Below, in pieces: positions 20,504 to 29,427 of a DNA stretch of 64,000 nucleotides (within the stretch, counting starts at the first letter, position 1; every line of letters begins with the position of its first letter). Source of the stretch: Burkholderiaceae bacterium (GTDB lineage: Bacteria; Pseudomonadota; Gammaproteobacteria; Burkholderiales; Burkholderiaceae_C); NCBI GenBank assembly GCA_026125795.1, contig JAHCKM010000005.1:310001-374000 (forward strand), read 5' to 3'. Both the position numbers and the translations under genes were made by a program. The notes under the pieces were generated by a model. The model was given only the letters and a program-made list of their open reading frames with translations. It was not told the origin of the DNA and ran no database searches.

Positions 20504-20974
20504 ATGGTGAAACGTGCCCCGAAGCTCGCTTCTCTCGCGGCCCCCCGAGGGGGCGCGTCGGTGGCTTCGGGCGGCCGCGCGCCAGCGAGCTGGCTCGATG
20601 CCATCCAATGGGACCGCGACGGCCTGGTGCCGGTGATCGCGCAGGAGGTTGGCAGCAACGACGTGCTGATGTTCGCCCACATGAACCGCGAGGCGCTGCA
20701 GCGCACGGTGCAGACCGGGCGTGCGGTGTACTGGAGCCGGTCGCGCCGGAAGCTGTGGGAAAAGGGCGAGCAGTCGGGCCACGTGCAGAAGGTGCACGAG
20801 ATCCGCATGGACTGCGACAACGACGTGCTGCTGCTCAAGGTGACGCAGCTCGGCCACGAGCCCGGCATCGCCTGCCACACCGGCCGGCACTCCTGCTTTT
20901 TCCAGCGCCACGAGCAAGGCGTTTGGCGCAGCGTCGAGCCGGTCTTGAAAGACCCGAAGTCGATCTACAAGTGA
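20504..20974 (+). CDS. hisI: Phosphoribosyl-AMP cyclohydrolase with repeat-derived N-terminus
   Basis: A 156-residue HisI that opens the adenine ring of phosphoribosyl-AMP in histidine synthesis. The core begins at [19 protein letters not shown] (about residue 27) and carries the zinc and magnesium ligands: [12 protein letters not shown] (Asp and Cys) and [11 protein letters not shown]. The first 26 residues ([20 protein letters not shown] and flank) are encoded by repeat copy B. The ATG at 20504 is the only ATG before the core. The gene precedes hisE but follows an unrelated Nudix gene rather than hisF. Confidence 0.94.
   Translation: MVKRAPKLASLAAPRGGASVASGGRAPASWLDAIQWDRDGLVPVIAQEVGSNDVLMFAHMNREALQRTVQTGRAVYWSRSRRKLWEKGEQSGHVQKVHEIRMDCDNDVLLLKVTQLGHEPGIACHTGRHSCFFQRHEQGVWRSVEPVLKDPKSIYK
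20521..20584 (+). repeat. Dispersed intergenic repeat, copy B (in hisI N-terminus)
   Basis: This copy aligns along about 60 bases with copy C (minus strand of 47916-47981). Shared blocks are GCTC-CTT, CTCGCG, the palindromic CCCCCCGAGGGGG, GTCGG and GGGCGGCC ending GCGCC. Its central CCCCC-GAG-GGGGG can form a hairpin. It encodes the first part of HisI in frame. Confidence 0.65.
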
Positions 20975-20981
20975 AGCCGCG

Positions 20982-21335
20982 ATGAATGCAGCCTCCGATG
21001 ACACGCTCGCGCGGCTGGCCGCGGTGATCGAGTCGCGCCGCGGCGGCGACCCCGACAAGAGCTACGTCGCGCGCCTGTTCGCCAAAGGTCCCGATGCGAT
21101 CCTGAAGAAGATCGGCGAAGAAGCCACCGAGACGGTGATGGCCGCCAAGGACGGCGACCGCAAGCGCATCGTGGCCGAAATGGCCGACCTGTGGTTCCAC
21201 GCGATGGTCGCGCTGGCGGCATTCGGCCTGACACCCCAGGATGTGCTCGATGAACTCGCGCGCCGCGAGGGGCTCTCAGGTCTGGAAGAGTTTGCGCTGC
21301 GCAAGGTCGAGCAGCGCGGACAGGAAGGGATGTGA
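20982..21335 (+). CDS. hisE: Phosphoribosyl-ATP pyrophosphatase
   Basis: A 117-residue HisE that hydrolyses phosphoribosyl-ATP, the second step of histidine synthesis. The MazG-like helical fold has the metal-binding acidic motif [15 protein letters not shown] (near 43-57) and [16 protein letters not shown] (near 63-78). It starts seven bases after hisI. Its stop codon overlaps the start of the DUF4870 gene (TGATG). HisI and HisE are separate polypeptides, as is usual in Betaproteobacteria. Confidence 0.96.
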   Translation: MNAASDDTLARLAAVIESRRGGDPDKSYVARLFAKGPDAILKKIGEEATETVMAAKDGDRKRIVAEMADLWFHAMVALAAFGLTPQDVLDELARREGLSGLEEFALRKVEQRGQEGM

Positions 21336-21733
21336 TGGAACCCAACAGCGTGGCCACCGTGAACCTGACGCCCGAGCGCGAGAATTCGCTGCGCACGATC
21401 GGGCACATCAGCTATGCGTTGCATGCGATCGTCGCCGTGGCCGCCGTGCTGCCCGGCGCACAGGTCAGCGTGCTGCTGCTGGTGGGCGCCTTCATCCTGG
21501 ACATCGTCAAGCGCGACGATGCCGCCGGCTCGTGGCAGGAATCGCACTTTCGCTGGCGCATCCGCAGCGTGATCTGGGCGGCCATCCTGTACGTGATCAC
21601 GATCCCGCTGTGGCTGCTGCTGTTCGTACCAGGTTGGATTGCCTGGGCGGTGATTTCCATCTGGTTCCTGTACCGCGTGGTGCGCGGCTGGCTGGCGCTG
21701 AACGACCGCAAGCCGATGCCGCTGCCGAACTAG
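21335..21733 (+). CDS. DUF4870-type small membrane protein
   Basis: A 132-residue protein with about three membrane helices: ALHAIVAVAAVLPGAQVSVL, a short second span ending VGAFILDIV, and SVIWAAILYVITIPLWLLLF running into WIAWAVISIWFLYRVV. It resembles the DUF4870 family and is regularly found between hisE and the HIT gene in Burkholderiales. Function is unknown. The ATG at 21335 overlaps the hisE stop; a GTG three bases upstream is less likely. Confidence 0.8.
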   Translation: MEPNSVATVNLTPERENSLRTIGHISYALHAIVAVAAVLPGAQVSVLLLVGAFILDIVKRDDAAGSWQESHFRWRIRSVIWAAILYVITIPLWLLLFVPGWIAWAVISIWFLYRVVRGWLALNDRKPMPLPN

Positions 21734-21746
21734 GAGCGCCCAAGTC

Positions 21747-22094
21747 GTGCACACCGACCCGAGCTGCATCTTCTGCAAGATCGTCGCCGGCCAGATCCCG
21801 TCGAAAAAAGTCTACGAAGACGATGAGATCCTGGGCTTTCACGACATCCATCCCTGGGCGCCGGTGCACATCCTGCTGATCCCCAAGGCGCACATCGCCA
21901 GCATGGTCGACGTGAATGACGGGCATGCTCAGCTGCTGGGCCGCATGATGGCCGTCTCGCCGCGCCTGATGCGTGAACTCGGGGTCACCAACGGTTTCAG
22001 GCACGTCGTCAACACCGGGCGTGATGGAATGCAGGAAGTGCCGCACCTGCACCTGCACGTCATGGGCGGGCCCAGGCCCTGGCTCAAAGGGTGA
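21747..22094 (+). CDS. hinT: HIT-family purine nucleoside phosphoramidase
   Basis: A 115-residue histidine-triad protein of the HinT branch. Landmarks are CIFCKIVAGQIPSKKVYED (near 7-25), LIPKAHIASM, and the catalytic triad HLHLHV near 101-106. HinT enzymes hydrolyse adenosine phosphoramidates. The start is a GTG at 21747, the only start codon before the conserved CIFCKI block. It lies 13 bases downstream of the DUF4870 gene and 46 bases upstream of tatA. Confidence 0.94.
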   Translation: MHTDPSCIFCKIVAGQIPSKKVYEDDEILGFHDIHPWAPVHILLIPKAHIASMVDVNDGHAQLLGRMMAVSPRLMRELGVTNGFRHVVNTGRDGMQEVPHLHLHVMGGPRPWLKG

Positions 22095-22140
22095 ACAGCC
22101 CCGGGCCTAAAATCGTCGATTCGTTTCCAGGAGATCCATC

Positions 22141-22389
22141 ATGGGTTCCTTCAGCATCTGGCACTGGCTCATCGTGCTGCTCGTCGTGATTCTGATTTTC
22201 GGCACCAAGAAGCTGAAGAACATGGGCTCGGACCTCGGGGCTGCGGTCAAGGGCTTCAAAGACGGCGTCAAGGACGGCACCACCTCGAGCGCCGGCGCAG
22301 AGTCGGCCAACGCGCCGGCTCCTCAGGTGACCAACGCCAAGTCGGCAGACCCCAACACGGTCGACGTCGAGGCCAAGACCAAGTCGTGA
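22141..22389 (+). CDS. tatA: Twin-arginine translocase subunit TatA
   Basis: An 82-residue TatA, the pore-forming subunit of the Tat system that exports folded proteins. It has the short N-terminal helix ([17 protein letters not shown]), the hinge [14 protein letters not shown] and an amphipathic helix [13 protein letters not shown], followed by a polar tail. AGGAGATCC precedes the ATG. A TAAAAT hexamer 32 bases upstream could be a -10 box. Several proteins in this window carry Tat-like signals: both multicopper oxidases, PetA and the beta-helix lipoprotein. Confidence 0.96.
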   Translation: MGSFSIWHWLIVLLVVILIFGTKKLKNMGSDLGAAVKGFKDGVKDGTTSSAGAESANAPAPQVTNAKSADPNTVDVEAKTKS

Positions 22390-22423
22390 CGATCGCGGGC
22401 GGCGGTCGTGCCTTGGATGAACC

Positions 22424-22909
22424 ATGCTCGATTTCGGCTTCGACAAGATCGCGCTGATCGGCGCGGTGGCGCTGATCGTCATCGGCCCTGAAAAGCTGCC
22501 GCGTGTGGCGCGCACGGTGGGCGCCCTGATCGGCAAGGCGCAGCGTTACGTGGCCGACGTGAAGGCCGAGGTCAACCGCTCGATCGAACTCGAGGAACTG
22601 CAAAAGATGAAGAAGCAGTTCGAGACCGCGGCCACCGACATCCAGAGCAGCGTGCAGCAGGAGGTCAACGAGGCCAGCCGGGCGTTCGAGTCGAGCTGGA
22701 AGGACGCCACCGCCGGACTGACGGATTCCGCAGCCAGCTCCGTGACCCCCATCGAGCCCCCGCCGCCCGTCTACCAACGGCCCAACAAAAAGTGGCGCCT
22801 CAAGCGCGGCGCCACGCCATTGTGGTTCAAGCAACGCCAGGGCATCCGTCGCCAGGCGCAGTCGGGGGCCGCGCGCGTGGCGCGCTTCCGGCCGCCGCGC
22901 CCCAGGTAG
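22424..22909 (+). CDS. tatB: Sec-independent translocase subunit TatB
   Basis: A 161-residue TatB, which forms the signal-receptor complex with TatC. The N-terminus has [20 protein letters not shown] with the conserved Glu in the [13 protein letters not shown] motif. A long amphipathic and coiled-coil helix follows (to about 105), then a Pro/Arg-rich C-terminus. It lies 34 bases after tatA and 9 bases before tatC. Confidence 0.95.
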   Translation: MLDFGFDKIALIGAVALIVIGPEKLPRVARTVGALIGKAQRYVADVKAEVNRSIELEELQKMKKQFETAATDIQSSVQQEVNEASRAFESSWKDATAGLTDSAASSVTPIEPPPPVYQRPNKKWRLKRGATPLWFKQRQGIRRQAQSGAARVARFRPPRPR

Positions 22910-22918
22910 GCCCAGACG

Positions 22919-23704
22919 ATGTCGGCCGATCCGAAAGACGAACTCGCCGGTACCGAAGCGCCCTTCGTCTCGCACCTGGTGGAGTTGCGCGACCGGCTGA
23001 TCCGGGCGCTGCTGGCGGTGATCGTGGTGTTCGGCGCCCTGTGCGTCTGGCCCGGCCCCGGTGCGCTGTACGACCTGCTGTCCGCGCCGATGACGGCCAA
23101 TCTTCCCGCCGGCACCAAGCTGATCGCCACCAACGTGTTCTCGCCGTTCCTGGTGCCGCTGAAGATCACCTTGATGGGCGCGTTCCTAATCGCGCTGCCG
23201 GTGGTGCTGTACCAGGTGTGGGCCTTCGTCGCGCCGGGCCTGTACTCGCACGAGAAGAAGATGGTGCTGCCGCTGGTGATCAGCAGCACGCTGCTGTTCT
23301 TCGTGGGCGTGGCCTTCTGCTATTACGTCGTCATCCCGTCGCTGACCAAGTTCATCGTCGCGGTGGCACCGAGTTCGATCAACACCGCGCCGGACATCGA
23401 GCAGTACTTCGGCACCGTGCTGACGCTCTTCCTGGTGTTCGGCATCGCTTTCGAGGTGCCGGTGGCGGTGGTGGTGCTGGCCCGCATCGGCGTGGTCAGC
23501 ATCGATCAGCTGAAGAAGTTCCGCGGCTACTTTGTCGTCGCGTCGTTCATCGTCTCGGCCATCGTGACGCCGCCCGACGTGGTGTCGCAGCTGACGCTGG
23601 CCATCCCGATGTGCTTGCTGTACGAGCTTGGCATCCTGGCGGCCAGGCTGTTCATCCGCAGCACCAAAGCGCCTGAAGAGGCGGCGGCGACGAAAGAAAG
23701 CTGA
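22919..23704 (+). CDS. tatC: Sec-independent translocase subunit TatC
   Basis: A 261-residue six-helix membrane protein and the twin-arginine signal receptor. It has the family opening PFVSHLVELRDRLIRALLAV, the conserved VLYQVWAFVAPGLYSHEKK (near 98-116) and GIAFEVPVAVVVLARIGVV (near 178-196). It is the last gene of the hisI-hisE-DUF4870-hinT-tatABC run. The next gene is on the opposite strand and converges on it. Only a weak GGCC/GGCC hairpin is visible between them. Confidence 0.97.
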   Translation: MSADPKDELAGTEAPFVSHLVELRDRLIRALLAVIVVFGALCVWPGPGALYDLLSAPMTANLPAGTKLIATNVFSPFLVPLKITLMGAFLIALPVVLYQVWAFVAPGLYSHEKKMVLPLVISSTLLFFVGVAFCYYVVIPSLTKFIVAVAPSSINTAPDIEQYFGTVLTLFLVFGIAFEVPVAVVVLARIGVVSIDQLKKFRGYFVVASFIVSAIVTPPDVVSQLTLAIPMCLLYELGILAARLFIRSTKAPEEAAATKES

Positions 23705-23809
23705 CAACGGCCCTCTGAGCGGCCTTTGGGACGGTCTTTTAGCCGTTGCGGTGAGGCGGGCTGCGCGTGTTGCAGTCGAGGCGCGCGGCGCCGGTCAGAG
23801 CCCGGCGGC

Positions 23810-24967
23810 CTATTGCGGCGCGCGTCGCTGCGTCGGCGGGCGCTGACCGACGGTGAGCTTCAATTGCAGCGCCTGGGCCCCGCGCTGCACCCCGATGGCC
23901 GCCTCGCTGCCGGGCTTCAGGGCGGCCACCGCGTTGAGCAGTTGCGTCGTGTTGGCCACCGGGCGGTCGCCGATCGTGGTCACCACGTCGCCCGGTTTCA
24001 GGCCGCTGCGTTGGGCCGGGCCGTCCTGCAGCACGCCGGTGATGAGGACGCCATCCTTGATCGGCAGCCTGAAGCTCTCGACGTACTCGGCCGGTAGGTC
24101 GCGTGGCTCCACGCCGATCCACCCGCGCGTGACCTTGCCATCCTTGATCAGGCCTTCCATCACCTGGCGCGCCAGGTCGACCGGGATCGCGAAACCGATA
24201 CCCATGCTGCCGCCGGAGCGCGAAAAGATGGCGGTGTTGATGCCGATCAGCTGGCCGTTCACGTCCACCAATGCACCGCCGGAGTTGCCGGGGTTGATCG
24301 GCGCGTCGGTCTGGATGAAGTTCTCAAAGGTCGACAGGCCGAGCTGGTTGCGGCCGAGCGCGCTGACGATGCCCGAGGTGACCGTCTGCCCAACGTTGAA
24401 CGGATTGCCGATCGCGAGCACCTGGTCGCCCACCTGCAGCGCCTCCACGTTGCCCAGCGTGATCGACGGCAGCTTGTCGATGTCGATCTTCAGCACCGCC
24501 ATGTCGGTGTCGGGATCGGTGCCGATCAGGCGTGCCTTGGCTTCGCGGCCGTCGTTGAGGCCGATCTCGATCTCGCTGGCGCCTTCGACCACGTGGTTGT
24601 TGGTCAGCAGGTAACCTTGTGCCGACACGATCACGCCGGAGCCGACGCCCCGCTGCATTTCGCCTTGTGCCCGGTCGCCGAAGAAGTAGCGGTACCACGG
24701 GTCGCGCTCGTGCGGGTTGTTGCGCCCCGCCTTGATGGCGCTGACGCTCACCACCGCGGGCGCCGCGCGGCGCACCGCCGAGCTCAGGCTGCCGGTGTTC
24801 AGCGGCACCACCGCGGCCGGCGGCGGGGCGGTGCGGATGGCCACGACATCGGGTTGGCCCGCGACGGGTGTGCGCGCTAGCCACTGCGGCTTCAGCGTGT
24901 TGACGACGAACAGCACCGCCAGTGCGACCGTGACCGCCTGCGAGAATACGAGCCAGAGTTTTCGCAC
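23810..24967 (-). CDS. DegS/DegQ-like periplasmic serine protease (trypsin-PDZ)
   Basis: A membrane-anchored HtrA-family protease of about 385 residues. It has an N-terminal helix (LWLVFSQAVTVALAVLFVV), then a trypsin-like domain with the catalytic triad: His in LTNNHVVEGA, Asp in DPDTDMAVLKID, Ser in NPGNSGGALVD. One PDZ domain follows (LPIKDGVLITGVLQDGPAQ, SGLKPGDVVTTIGD). A single PDZ and membrane anchor resemble DegS, which starts the sigma-E envelope-stress cascade. The start is uncertain: GTG at 24967 gives a typical N-terminus, while GTG at 24997 or starts further up would overlap the divergent Nif3 gene. It is convergent with tatC. Confidence 0.9.
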   Translation of the reverse strand: MRKLWLVFSQAVTVALAVLFVVNTLKPQWLARTPVAGQPDVVAIRTAPPPAAVVPLNTGSLSSAVRRAAPAVVSVSAIKAGRNNPHERDPWYRYFFGDRAQGEMQRGVGSGVIVSAQGYLLTNNHVVEGASEIEIGLNDGREAKARLIGTDPDTDMAVLKIDIDKLPSITLGNVEALQVGDQVLAIGNPFNVGQTVTSGIVSALGRNQLGLSTFENFIQTDAPINPGNSGGALVDVNGQLIGINTAIFSRSGGSMGIGFAIPVDLARQVMEGLIKDGKVTRGWIGVEPRDLPAEYVESFRLPIKDGVLITGVLQDGPAQRSGLKPGDVVTTIGDRPVANTTQLLNAVAALKPGSEAAIGVQRGAQALQLKLTVGQRPPTQRRAPQ

Positions 24968-24987
24968 TTCGAAGATGGTGGCAGGCG

Positions 24988-25737
24988 ATGGTGGCACGTG
25001 ACGATCTGCAATCGCACCTGGCGCAACTGCTGGCCGTCGATCGTTTCCGCGATTATGGGCCGAACGGTTTGCAGGTTGAGGGGCGCTCACAAGTCCATCG
25101 GCTGATCTCGGGTGTCACCGCCAGCCTGGCCCTGATCGAGGCCGCGGTGCTTGAGCGCGCCGATGCCATCGTGGTGCACCACGGGCTGTTCTGGCGTGGG
25201 CAGGACGGCCGGATCACCGGCTGGCTCCGGGCGCGCCTGGCACTGTTGCTGGCGCACGGCATCAACCTGTTCGCCTACCACCTGCCGCTCGATGCGCACC
25301 CCGAACTCGGCAACAACGCGCAATTCGGTGCACGGCTCGGGCTGCGGGCCGATGCCCGCTTCGGTGAGCAAGACCTCGGATTTGCGGCCGACGCAGAGGC
25401 CTTGGCGAGCACCGCGGCGCTTCAAACGGCGGTGCAGAAGGTGTGCCGGCGCGCACCGGTGGTGGCCGCTGGCGACGGTCGGGTGCTCAGGCGCATCGGC
25501 TGGTGCACCGGCGGCGCGCAGGGTGCGTTCGAGGCGGCGATCGCCGCCGGCGTGGATGCCTACATCACCGGCGAGATCTCCGAGCCGCAGGCCCACATCG
25601 CGCGTGAGACCGGCGTGGCATTCGTGGCCTGCGGTCATCATGCGACCGAACGCTTCGGCGCGCCGGCCGTCGGAGCGCATCTGGCCGAGCGCTTTGCGCT
25701 CGAGCATCGCTTCATCGACATCGACAACCCGGCATGA
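24988..25737 (+). CDS. Nif3-like dinuclear metal-centre protein
   Basis: A 249-residue Nif3/DUF34-family protein. Metal-ligand motifs are VVHHGLFW (near 55-62), FAYHLPLDAHPELGNN (near 93-108) and ACGHHATERFG (near 212-222), as in the hexameric family structures. Some relatives are annotated as GTP cyclohydrolase 1 type 2, but the true reaction is not established. The ATG at 24988 lies only 20 bases from the proposed start of the divergent protease. The stop overlaps the pdxA start (ATGA). Confidence 0.9.
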   Translation: MVARDDLQSHLAQLLAVDRFRDYGPNGLQVEGRSQVHRLISGVTASLALIEAAVLERADAIVVHHGLFWRGQDGRITGWLRARLALLLAHGINLFAYHLPLDAHPELGNNAQFGARLGLRADARFGEQDLGFAADAEALASTAALQTAVQKVCRRAPVVAAGDGRVLRRIGWCTGGAQGAFEAAIAAGVDAYITGEISEPQAHIARETGVAFVACGHHATERFGAPAVGAHLAERFALEHRFIDIDNPA

Positions 25738-26774
25738 ACACGACCGCTCCATTGCTGGCGGTGACGATGGGCGATGCCTGCGGCATCGGTCCCGAGATCG
25801 TTGCCCGCGCCTGTGCCGCGCCCATGCCGGCGCCCTGCTTGGTGGTGGGCGACGTCGCCACGATGCGCCGTGCGGTGCAGGCCTGCGGGCTGGACACGCC
25901 GGTGCTGCGCCTGGACAACCCCGAGTCGGCGCGCGACGTGCCGCGCCACAGCGTGCCGGTGTGGCAGCCGCCCGGCCTGCCGGCCGGGCTGGCGCTGCTG
26001 CCGATGGGCACCGTGCAGGCCGAGGCCGGCCGCGGCGCGATCGTGTGCATCGAAGCCGCCGCGGATCTGGCGCTGCAGCGTCGCGCCGGCGCGATCGTCA
26101 CCGCGCCGGTGCACAAGCAGGCATTGGCCGCGGCCGGCTCGCCGTTTCCGGGCCACACCGAGATGCTGCAGGCCTGCGTACACGGTGCCGGCCCGCCGCC
26201 CGAGGTGCGCATGATGCTGGCCAACGACGAACTGCGCGTGGTGCTGGTGACGATCCATATGTCGCTCAAGCGTGCGATCGAACAGCTCAGCGTCGAGCGC
26301 ATCGCCACCACGATCCGGCTCGCGCACGAAGCCGGCCGGCGCCTCGGCCTGGAGGTGCCGCGCATCGCGGTGGCGGGCTTGAATCCGCATGCCGGCGAGG
26401 GCGGTTTGTTCGGCGACGAAGAGCAACGGCTGATCGAGCCGGCGATCACCCAGGCGCGCGCCGCCGGCATCGACGCCAGCGGGCCGTTTGCGCCCGACAC
26501 GGTGTTCATGCGCGCGCGCCACGCGCCGGGCCATGCCGGCGAGTTCGACCTGGTGGTCGCGATGACACACGACCATGGGCTGATCCCGGTGAAGTACCTG
26601 GGCGTGGAGCGGGGCGTCAACGTGACGCTGGGCCTGCCGATCGTGCGCACCAGTCCCGACCACGGCACCGCGTTCGACATCGCCGGGCGCGGCATGGCCG
26701 ACCCGACCAGCCTGCAGGCCGCGCTGTCAATGGCGCACGAGCTGGGGCGCAGTGGCCTTGGCGGCTGGGGCTGA
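25734..26774 (+). CDS. pdxA: 4-hydroxythreonine-4-phosphate dehydrogenase
   Basis: A 346-residue PdxA, an NAD-dependent enzyme of pyridoxal phosphate synthesis. Landmarks are VTMGDACGIGPEIVARA at the start, VTAPVHKQALAAAGSPFPGH (near 122-141, with metal-binding His), AGLNPHAGEGGLFGDEE (near 215-231) and HDHGLIPVKYLG. The length is normal. The ATG overlaps the Nif3 stop by four bases. Its 3' end overlaps the convergent DUF1631 gene by 48 bases. Confidence 0.96.
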   Translation: MNTTAPLLAVTMGDACGIGPEIVARACAAPMPAPCLVVGDVATMRRAVQACGLDTPVLRLDNPESARDVPRHSVPVWQPPGLPAGLALLPMGTVQAEAGRGAIVCIEAAADLALQRRAGAIVTAPVHKQALAAAGSPFPGHTEMLQACVHGAGPPPEVRMMLANDELRVVLVTIHMSLKRAIEQLSVERIATTIRLAHEAGRRLGLEVPRIAVAGLNPHAGEGGLFGDEEQRLIEPAITQARAAGIDASGPFAPDTVFMRARHAPGHAGEFDLVVAMTHDHGLIPVKYLGVERGVNVTLGLPIVRTSPDHGTAFDIAGRGMADPTSLQAALSMAHELGRSGLGGWG

Positions 26775-29252
26775 CGCCGCCTTGCCGCCCATGCCGATCT
26801 GTGCGAGCTGGGCGCGCGCGCGTGCGGTTGCGCGCTCCAGCAGGTAGGCGCTTTCGAACGCGCGCAGCCGGTTGTTCTCGCACATCTTGCTCAACATGCG
26901 GTAGGTCATCGAGATCGTGCGCTGGTGCTTGGTCCCGCGCGTGAACACGAAGAACGTGCGTCCGGCGCTCACGTGCGACAGCCGCACCTTGTGCCAATCG
27001 CCATCGATGTGCATCTGGTAGGCGAAGCCGATCTGCACATGGTCGGCCAGCGAGCTGCCGCGCGAAGGCTCCACCGGTTCGGGCTCGGGCAGGCCGTCGA
27101 TCCGGATGTCGACCTCAGTGATTTCGGGTTCGGCCGCGAGTTCGACGTCGACCTTGCCGTCCCAATCGATCGACTTTTCGTCGACCAGGCCGATCGCCTT
27201 GGCTTCGGCCTCGGTGAAGGTGTTCTCCTGCACCGCATCGAGCAGCACCGGCAGCTCCGACGGCGGCATCGGCGGCAGCTCGGTCGCTTTGGGGATCGGC
27301 TGGCCGAGCACACCGTCGATCTCCTTGAGCAGGAGGTTGTAGTCGAGGGTGCGCATCGTCTCGCCCTTCAGCGATTCCGAATGCGCCGGCAGCAGCTTGC
27401 CGAAGAAGTCTTTGCGCGCCACCTCCGGCCACTGGATCATGTCCATGCCGGCGTTGAGTGTCTTCATCAGCGTCGGCAGGGCGATCAGGAAGGCCTTGCG
27501 CTGCGCCGGCGAGCCCTTGGGCTGCACGCTCATCAGCAGATCGCGGCCGGCCAGGCGCAGGCGCGCCACTTTCGGGCTGTCGGCGCCGTCGGTGAGGGCG
27601 GCCTGCATCACCGCCTGGCTCCACACCGAAGACACGAAGTCGCGCAGGAAGTCGGGCGCGGGCAGGCCCTGCAGCCCGTGGCGCAGCTGCGCCGCATACC
27701 GCTGCTGCAGCCGCAGCTGGTTTTCCTTGCGCGCCAGAACCTCGTCGGCGTTGCCCTGGCTCTGAACCACCTGGCGGTTCTGGTCGACGACGAAGACCTC
27801 GAGCGCATCGAGCTTCTGTTCGTAGAGCTCGATCTGATCGAAGTCGCCTTCGACGATCTCCTGCACGAGGTCCTTCACCAGCTTGAGGAAGGCCTTGCCG
27901 TCATCGTTGTCGAGGTTGTCGAATGCCACCGCCAGCGACGCGATGCGGTTGACGAAGCGGCGCACCGGGTGACGACGCGATGAGAAGAAGCTGGGGTCGC
28001 CCAGCGCGGCACGCAGCACCGGCAACTGCAGCCGGCCGATCTGGCGCGCCATCTGCGGCGGCACCTTCGGGTCGGACAGGATCTGATCGAACAACCCGCC
28101 AACCACGTCGATCACCATGTGATCGAGCGAACCGGATGCGGCTTGGCGCAGTTCTTCTCGGTGGGCAACGATCAGGTTCTGCGGCACCAGGCCGCCGTGC
28201 AAGCCGCCGTGGCCCGATCCAATGTGCCCGAGACCGCCGCGCGTGGTGGGCGACGACACCACCTCAGGCGGCGCCGTGTAGGCCAGGCGCCGCAACAGCC
28301 CCATCAGCACGGGATCGATCTGTCCGAGCGTTGCACCGCTGCCGGAGCCCTGGCCGCGTGCGCCACCGGCCTGCTGGGTCGATGGAAACGGCGTTGCCGC
28401 GGCGCTGTTGTCGCCGAGGTCTGCGCCGCGCACGCTGGCCGCGAAGCCATCCACGCCCTTGCCGCGCTGGCTGCGTGCGAACCCGCCACCGGCGGTGGTG
28501 GGGCTGCCGAAGGCGCCGTTGCCCGACAGCGCGCCATGCGAGCTCGAGCCCGTGCTGTGGGGCGACGGGTCGTGGCGGGATTCGTAGGAACTGACGTGAA
28601 CGCCCGGACCGTCGGTGCCGCGCACGGTCATCACCAGCGGCTTGATGCCGGCGGCGCGCAGGTCGCCCATCACATCGAGATAGGTCTGGCGCATCGCGTT
28701 GGCCAGCGCCTTGCCGACTTCCATCGACAGCACCTTGCGCACCTCGGGCCGGTCGGCGATGGCCTCCACGGCGCGCACCATCGCCTGCCCGAGGATCTCG
28801 GGGCGCAACGGGTTGCGGTCGGCCTCGGCGGCGCGCAGGTGCATCACCGCGCCCATGTAGGTGTCGAGCTCGCGCAGCTCCCACTCGCATTGGTTGCGGA
28901 TGTTGAGCGCAAAGCGGTCGGCAAGCACCTTGATCTCGACCTCGTGGTCATCGACCAGGGACATCGTGTCCCACGTGGAGGGGCCAGACGAGTGTGTGGT
29001 GCGCGGCGACGCCTCGCGCGCGATGCGCTCTTCGAGCGTGTCGTTGAAGGTCTGGCAGAACAGCGCGAACTTGCGATTCAGTTCGAACTGGCCGCCCAGC
29101 AAGGCGTCACGCAGCGCATTGCTGGTGGCAGACAATGCAGCCAGACCCAGCGTGTTCACGCTCTTTTCGGCGGCAACGCGCGCGGCAAGACGCACCCGCT
29201 GCAATGCGGAGCCGAGTGCCGAAGGCAGGCGCACAGGCGTGAGGGTCGTCAT
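26727..29252 (-). CDS. DUF1631 family protein
   Basis: A large cytoplasmic protein of about 841 residues of the DUF1631 family, which is found in Beta- and Gammaproteobacteria and has no established function. The visible regions are an N-terminal helical part (SALGSALQRVRLAARVAAEK), a Gly/Ser-rich low-complexity linker (about 210-310), a central helical domain, and a C-terminal beta-rich domain. The last one contains IGFAYQMHIDGDWHKVRLSH, followed by GRTFFVFTRG; it looks PilZ-like but lacks the usual RxxxR motif at an obvious place. The ATG at 29252 was preferred to a GTG at 29339, whose ribosome site is too close. The last 48 bases are antisense to pdxA. Confidence 0.85.
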   Translation of the reverse strand: MTTLTPVRLPSALGSALQRVRLAARVAAEKSVNTLGLAALSATSNALRDALLGGQFELNRKFALFCQTFNDTLEERIAREASPRTTHSSGPSTWDTMSLVDDHEVEIKVLADRFALNIRNQCEWELRELDTYMGAVMHLRAAEADRNPLRPEILGQAMVRAVEAIADRPEVRKVLSMEVGKALANAMRQTYLDVMGDLRAAGIKPLVMTVRGTDGPGVHVSSYESRHDPSPHSTGSSSHGALSGNGAFGSPTTAGGGFARSQRGKGVDGFAASVRGADLGDNSAAATPFPSTQQAGGARGQGSGSGATLGQIDPVLMGLLRRLAYTAPPEVVSSPTTRGGLGHIGSGHGGLHGGLVPQNLIVAHREELRQAASGSLDHMVIDVVGGLFDQILSDPKVPPQMARQIGRLQLPVLRAALGDPSFFSSRRHPVRRFVNRIASLAVAFDNLDNDDGKAFLKLVKDLVQEIVEGDFDQIELYEQKLDALEVFVVDQNRQVVQSQGNADEVLARKENQLRLQQRYAAQLRHGLQGLPAPDFLRDFVSSVWSQAVMQAALTDGADSPKVARLRLAGRDLLMSVQPKGSPAQRKAFLIALPTLMKTLNAGMDMIQWPEVARKDFFGKLLPAHSESLKGETMRTLDYNLLLKEIDGVLGQPIPKATELPPMPPSELPVLLDAVQENTFTEAEAKAIGLVDEKSIDWDGKVDVELAAEPEITEVDIRIDGLPEPEPVEPSRGSSLADHVQIGFAYQMHIDGDWHKVRLSHVSAGRTFFVFTRGTKHQRTISMTYRMLSKMCENNRLRAFESAYLLERATARARAQLAQIGMGGKAASAPAAKATAPQLVRH

Positions 29253-29427
29253 CGGAGGACCACGGGGTTGCAGGCCAGTATGCGGCCAACCACTCCGTCG
29301 CCATCGTGCGAAACGGCTCGTGATTCGGGCGTGATTCACGCTCCTCGCACGCTATCTCGGCCTGGGTTACCTCCGGTTTCGAAAGTGGTGGTTTGAGCGA
29401 CTTGCAACCGCGAGGGTCGACCGGTCG

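Noticed and set aside
23705-23745. Bidirectional terminator between tatC and the protease
   Set aside because: Only a four-base GGCC/GGCC stem can form and the T run is separated from it.
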